Source: CAZYWA01 sp964650975 [NCBI: uncultured bacterium] (GTDB lineage: Bacteria > JADJOY01). Taken from it: a stretch of DNA of 7,703 nucleotides. Location of the stretch: positions 1 to 7,703 of the forward strand of contig CAZYWA010000398.1 of assembly GCA_964650975.1 (NCBI GenBank), read 5' to 3'. Below the pieces are notes generated by a model. That model did not search any database and had not been told where the DNA came from. It saw only the letters and a program-made list of their open reading frames with translations. Each line of letters begins with the position of its first letter. Position 1 is the first letter of the stretch. Shown piece by piece: positions 5,228 through 7,703 of the stretch. The translations under genes and the position numbers were made by a program.

Positions 5228-7239
5228 GCGGCCGCGACGGCGCGCGCGGCCGTCACTCGCGCGGTGATGCCCGTCATCACGTGCTGCCCGCTCAGCCACT
5301 CGATCGCGTCGGGCCCGCTCGGGATGAGCGCGTTCACGTTGGCGCCTGGAATGCCGTGCGGCACGACCACGGTGCGAGGTGCGAGCCCGGCCTCGGCGTG
5401 GGCTTCGATCGTGAGCCGGCCGGCGCTGGTCTCGATGGTGACCGAGCCGCCATCCGGCAATCCGAGCGCCTCGAGATCGGCGGCACCGAGCCACGCGACG
5501 CGCTCGGGATCGCCGTCGGGCGTGCCGCCGTGCAGCCAGCTGTTGTGGCCCAGGCGCCGGCGCCGGCAGATCAGCACGAACTCGCCGTCCTGGAGCTCGG
5601 CGCTCGCTTGCTCGAGCCGCTCGAGATCGTCGGTGAAGCTCGGATCCCAGAAACGCACGCGCCGCTGGGGCGTGAGCGGACCGCGACCCAGATAGCGGCC
5701 CGGACGGGGTTTGAGGCCGCGCATTCCATAGCGAGGTTTCGGCAGCAACCGGCTGCTGCTCATGCGCGCTGGCCAGCTCCGTTTGGTGGCGAGGCCGAGC
5801 GCCTGCGCGAGATCCGACAGGATCACCGCGTCGTTTCGCACCTCGCCGGGCGGCTCCATCACCGCGCCCGCGACCTGCACCAGCGGTGTGGTCTGGAAGG
5901 GCACCGTGGTGGTCGCGAAATCCCAGCGCTCGAGCCACGTGGCGGAGGGCAGCAATACGTCGGCGAGCCGGCCGGTGGCGTTTTCGAAATGATCGATGGA
6001 GACGAGGTACTCGAGCTGCTTGAAGGCCTGAGTCAGTCGCTCGCCGCCGGGGATCGACGTCACCGGATTGCCTGCGATCACGATCATCGCGCGGATCTGC
6101 TCGGGGCCCGCGGTCAGGATCTCGTCGGCGAGGATGCCTCCCGGCAGGGTTCCGAGGACGCTCGGGAACCGGCCGATGCGGCTCATGCGCTCGCGGTCGA
6201 GCCCTGCCGCGCGATACGCACGACCCAGGAGCAAGGACGCCGGGTGGAAGAGCGATCCGCCCTTCGCGTCGAGATTGCCGGTGACGAATGCGAGCGCTTG
6301 CAACGCCGCGTACGAGAGCGTGCCGAACCCGCTCTGATTGGCACCCACCGACATGTGGAACGCGACCGAGCCCGCCGCGCGAATGCGCTCGGCGAGCGCC
6401 CGGATGTCGTCGGCTGGAATGCCCGTGCGGCTCGCGGCCCGCTCCACCGTCACATCTGTCGCGGCGTCGAGCAGCTCGTCGAGACCGGTCACGCGGCGAT
6501 CGAGCAAGCGCCTGGCCGGCGCGCTCTGCGCCAGCTCCCGGAGCAGCGCCAGGATCAGCCACGCATCGGTGCCCGCGCGGATCGGCAAGTGGCGACCCCA
6601 GCGCGCGGCGCTCTCGGTACGGCGCGGATCGATCCACACCACGTCGCCGCCGCGCTTCGCGAGCTCGTCGAAGACCAGCGAGCCGCCTTCCAGATGCACG
6701 AAGCTCGCCTGGCTCACCAGCGGATTCGAGCCGAACATCACCGCCAGCTCGGTGTTCGCGAAGTCGGGCACCGGGTGGATGACGGGACTGCCGTGCAGCA
6801 CCCGCGACGCCGCGAACTTGTTGTTGCAGTCCTGGCTCCCCGCTGCGAACACGTTCCGTGAATCGAGCGCCTGCAAGAAGCCCAGCAGGCCGAACGTGCC
6901 GAGCGCGTGGAACGCGAGCGGATTGCCGAAGTAGACGCCCACCGCATTGGGCCCGTGCTGACGAAGGATCGGCTGAATGGCGCGACCGATCGAGCCGAGC
7001 GCCTCGTCCCAGCTCGCCGCGCGCAGCCGGCCGTCAGGCGCGCGCAGCAGTGGATGGCGCAGCCGCTCCGGATGAGTCGCCGTCTCCAGGAATCGCGTGC
7101 CCTTGGCGCACGCGAAGCCGCGGCTCACCGGATGCTCCTTGTCGGGCCGGATGCGACGCGGCGAGCCGTCGTCGTGATGCTCGACGACGAGCCCGCACGC
7201 CGCCTCGCAAATCCTGCAGTAGGTGCGCGATTCCTTCAT
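5224..7239 (-). CDS. Molybdopterin (bis-MGD) / 4Fe-4S oxidoreductase, DMSO-reductase superfamily
   Basis: The product is 671 aa from the chosen ATG at 7239. The N-terminus has the 4Fe-4S site C8-x2-C11-x3-C15-x28-C44, followed by the conserved Lys46 that lies between cluster and pterin. The central domains bind the two pterin guanine dinucleotides; landmarks are FGSNPLVS (169-176), WIDPRRTES (202-210), GNLDAKGG (321-328), AGNPVTS (389-395) and LLPSATWLERWD (429-440). The C-terminal beta-barrel dinucleotide domain, about 550-660, carries GHNSWLHG (564-571) and VVPHGIPGANVNAL (625-638). The family carries out two-electron redox chemistry; the substrate is unknown. There is no Tat signal, so it should be cytoplasmic, and no FeS or membrane subunit is adjacent. 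The segment around GSQDC (134-138) is where the Mo ligand is expected, but the Sec/Cys position is not clearly Cys. ATG at 7254 would add five residues (MARAT) but overlaps a candidate -10 box, and the AGGATGG just after it can serve as ribosome site for 7239. An ATG at 7377 would add an unlikely 46-residue basic extension. It is coupled to the glycosyltransferase gene. Confidence 0.92.
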   Translation of the reverse strand: MKESRTYCRICEAACGLVVEHHDDGSPRRIRPDKEHPVSRGFACAKGTRFLETATHPERLRHPLLRAPDGRLRAASWDEALGSIGRAIQPILRQHGPNAVGVYFGNPLAFHALGTFGLLGFLQALDSRNVFAAGSQDCNNKFAASRVLHGSPVIHPVPDFANTELAVMFGSNPLVSQASFVHLEGGSLVFDELAKRGGDVVWIDPRRTESAARWGRHLPIRAGTDAWLILALLRELAQSAPARRLLDRRVTGLDELLDAATDVTVERAASRTGIPADDIRALAERIRAAGSVAFHMSVGANQSGFGTLSYAALQALAFVTGNLDAKGGSLFHPASLLLGRAYRAAGLDRERMSRIGRFPSVLGTLPGGILADEILTAGPEQIRAMIVIAGNPVTSIPGGERLTQAFKQLEYLVSIDHFENATGRLADVLLPSATWLERWDFATTTVPFQTTPLVQVAGAVMEPPGEVRNDAVILSDLAQALGLATKRSWPARMSSSRLLPKPRYGMRGLKPRPGRYLGRGPLTPQRRVRFWDPSFTDDLERLEQASAELQDGEFVLICRRRRLGHNSWLHGGTPDGDPERVAWLGAADLEALGLPDGGSVTIETSAGRLTIEAHAEAGLAPRTVVVPHGIPGANVNALIPSGPDAIEWLSGQHVMTGITARVTAARAVAAA
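5225..5252 (-). promoter_or_regulatory. Hairpin abutting the coupled GUG start of the glycosyltransferase
   Basis: In the minus-strand mRNA, CGGCCGCG (5252-5245) pairs perfectly with CGCGGCCG (5236-5229), an all-GC 8-bp stem with an 8-base loop. The stem ends one base before the GUGA stop/start overlap. No Shine-Dalgarno sequence is visible outside the stem. A ribosome finishing the oxidoreductase would melt it, so the second gene would be translated mainly by termination-reinitiation. The stem lies wholly inside codons of an Ala/Arg-rich tail, so chance cannot be excluded. Confidence 0.4.
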
Positions 7240-7252
7240 GGTTGCTCGCGCC

Positions 7253-7281
7253 ATCCTATGGACCCGCGACGGCACTGTCGA
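7253..7281 (-). promoter_or_regulatory. Candidate promoter for the oxidoreductase gene
   Basis: On the minus strand TCGACA (7281-7276, 5 of 6 to TTGACA) and TAGGAT (7258-7253, 4 of 6 to TATAAT) are spaced by 17 bases. The -10 box overlaps the upstream ATG at 7254, so this promoter would yield a very short leader, about 5-8 bases, before the ATG at 7239, and would leave the AGGATGG ribosome site out of the transcript. It is therefore either a near-leaderless start or a chance match. Confidence 0.3.
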
Positions 7282-7335
7282 CTGCCGCAGCCCCGCGGAG
7301 GGCCTCCCGGCGGACTTCGACTCGCTCACGCCTGT

Positions 7336-7364
7336 TTGTCCGCGAGGGCGAGCCTGGGTGTAAG
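7336..7364 (+). promoter_or_regulatory. Candidate promoter for the DUF1554-like gene
   Basis: TTGTCC (7336-7341) and TGTAAG (7359-7364) each match the sigma70 hexamers at 4 of 6 positions with the ideal 17-base spacer. Transcription would start near 7371, about 33 bases before the ATG at 7404. The match is modest and was judged by eye. Confidence 0.3.
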
Positions 7365-7378
7365 GTGGAGCTCCCACC
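7364..7378. repeat. Short inverted repeat GGTGG...CCACC at the predicted +1
   Basis: GGTGG (7364-7368) and CCACC (7374-7378) flank AGCTC; an overlapping 8-base palindrome, GGAGCTCC, lies at 7367-7374. It falls where transcription of the rightward gene is predicted to begin, so it could be an operator. Arms of five bases are short enough to be chance. Confidence 0.25.
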
Positions 7379-7403
7379 GCGAACGTGAATTGGTTGGTGT
7401 GGT

Positions 7404-7703
7404 ATGAGGAGCTCGATCGCTCGATTGCTGTTCTTTACGGTAGCGGTCGTCGCGCTGGCGCAGGCACACACCACGAGTGCGGCTGGGGATACGGAGCAAC
7501 CGTCGCCACGCTTGATGTTCCTCACGTCCGTCTCGGGGAGTGGCGATCTATCGAGCTGGGACGGCGCGGGCGGGAAGACTGGAGTCGATGCGGGCGATGC
7601 GATCTGCCAGGCGCGGGCGACGGCGGCCGGCTTCGCGAACCCCGATAACTTCCGCGCCTGGCTCTCGGACGACAGCGACGACGCCTACTGCAGGATTCAC
7701 GGT
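7404..7703 (+). CDS. Secreted DUF1554-like protein, C-terminus cut by window edge
   Basis: Exactly 100 codons are present before the right edge. Residues 1-27 look like a signal peptide: Arg at 2 and 7, hydrophobic 8-20 (LLFFTVAVVALAQ), and a likely cleavage around residues 21-28. From about residue 38 the sequence reads LMFLTSVSGSGDLSSWDG, then DAICQARATAAG and NFRAWLSDDSDDAYCRIHG. This matches my recollection of the DUF1554 type: a 'FvTS' strand, a single AxxxCQxxA helix Cys, an 'WLSD' motif and a later Cys, a small extracellular fold probably with a disulfide between the two Cys. Such proteins are common in Leptospira and high-GC deltaproteobacterial genomes and their biochemical role is not established. 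The upstream ribosome site is weak (GGTGTGG just before the ATG). The gene is transcribed away from the oxidoreductase gene and shares its upstream region. Confidence 0.75.
   Translation, partial: MRSSIARLLFFTVAVVALAQAHTTSAAGDTEQPSPRLMFLTSVSGSGDLSSWDGAGGKTGVDAGDAICQARATAAGFANPDNFRAWLSDDSDDAYCRIHG

Larger units (their letters stand above)
7240..7403. other. Divergent intergenic region between oxidoreductase and DUF1554-like gene
   Basis: These 164 bases separate two divergently transcribed genes and should hold promoters in both directions. One candidate is visible on each strand (separate entries), plus a 5-bp inverted repeat at 7364-7378. No small gene is convincing here. Confidence 0.5.

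Noticed and set aside
4801-6861. 686-codon open frame on the plus strand
   Set aside because: It is antisense to the oxidoreductase and glycosyltransferase genes, very rich in Arg, Ala and Pro, and shows no domain. Long antisense frames are expected in GC-rich coding DNA.
7256-7525. 89-codon frame on the minus strand overlapping the start of the DUF1554-like gene
   Set aside because: It overlaps a signal peptide with clear family sequence on the other strand and has no resemblance to a known protein.
1-7703. tRNA, rRNA, CRISPR array, insertion sequence or integrase
   Set aside because: No cloverleaf-like sequence, no regularly spaced long repeats, no transposase or integrase motifs and no terminal inverted repeats were found on reading either strand.

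Overview
The window is high-GC, gene-dense bacterial DNA with long open stretches in shadow frames, as expected at this composition. Five protein genes can be supported, two of them cut by the window edges. No tRNA, rRNA, CRISPR array, transposase or phage gene was seen. Gene content fits an environmental high-GC Gram-negative lineage such as Myxococcota, Binatota or another former deltaproteobacterium: a lipoprotein YVTN-propeller/phosphoesterase fusion, a DUF1554-type secreted protein, a GT-C membrane glycosyltransferase and a 'TFDLC'-type NodB deacetylase. That placement is inference from gene style, not from a marker gene.

Layout. Four genes lie on the minus strand, so read right to left. 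(1) At 7239-5224 is a cytoplasmic-looking molybdopterin/4Fe-4S oxidoreductase. (2) At 5227-3278 is a polytopic GT39-like membrane glycosyltransferase whose GTG start overlaps the previous stop as GTGA. These two form a translationally coupled pair. (3) After a 135-base gap with a good candidate promoter and a twice-repeated 8-base motif, 3142-683 encodes an outer-membrane or periplasmic lipoprotein: a YncE-like propeller joined to an alkaline-phosphatase-superfamily phosphoesterase. (4) After a 176-base gap holding very GC-rich hairpins, 506-1 is the N-terminal part of a secreted polysaccharide deacetylase. Divergent from gene 1, from 7404 to the right edge on the plus strand, is the start of a secreted DUF1554-like protein.

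How the genes may work together. Three of the five products carry export signals and the glycosyltransferase is membrane-bound, so the locus leans towards the cell envelope: lipid-linked sugar transfer, phosphoester cleavage and glycan deacetylation. The molybdoenzyme is the odd one out. It has no Tat signal and no electron-transfer or membrane-anchor subunit beside it. Its tight coupling to a glycosyltransferase is the most unusual arrangement here. Its Mo-ligand position is also unclear, because the residues aligned with the usual Sec/Cys are not cysteine. I see no convincing new defence or mobile system.
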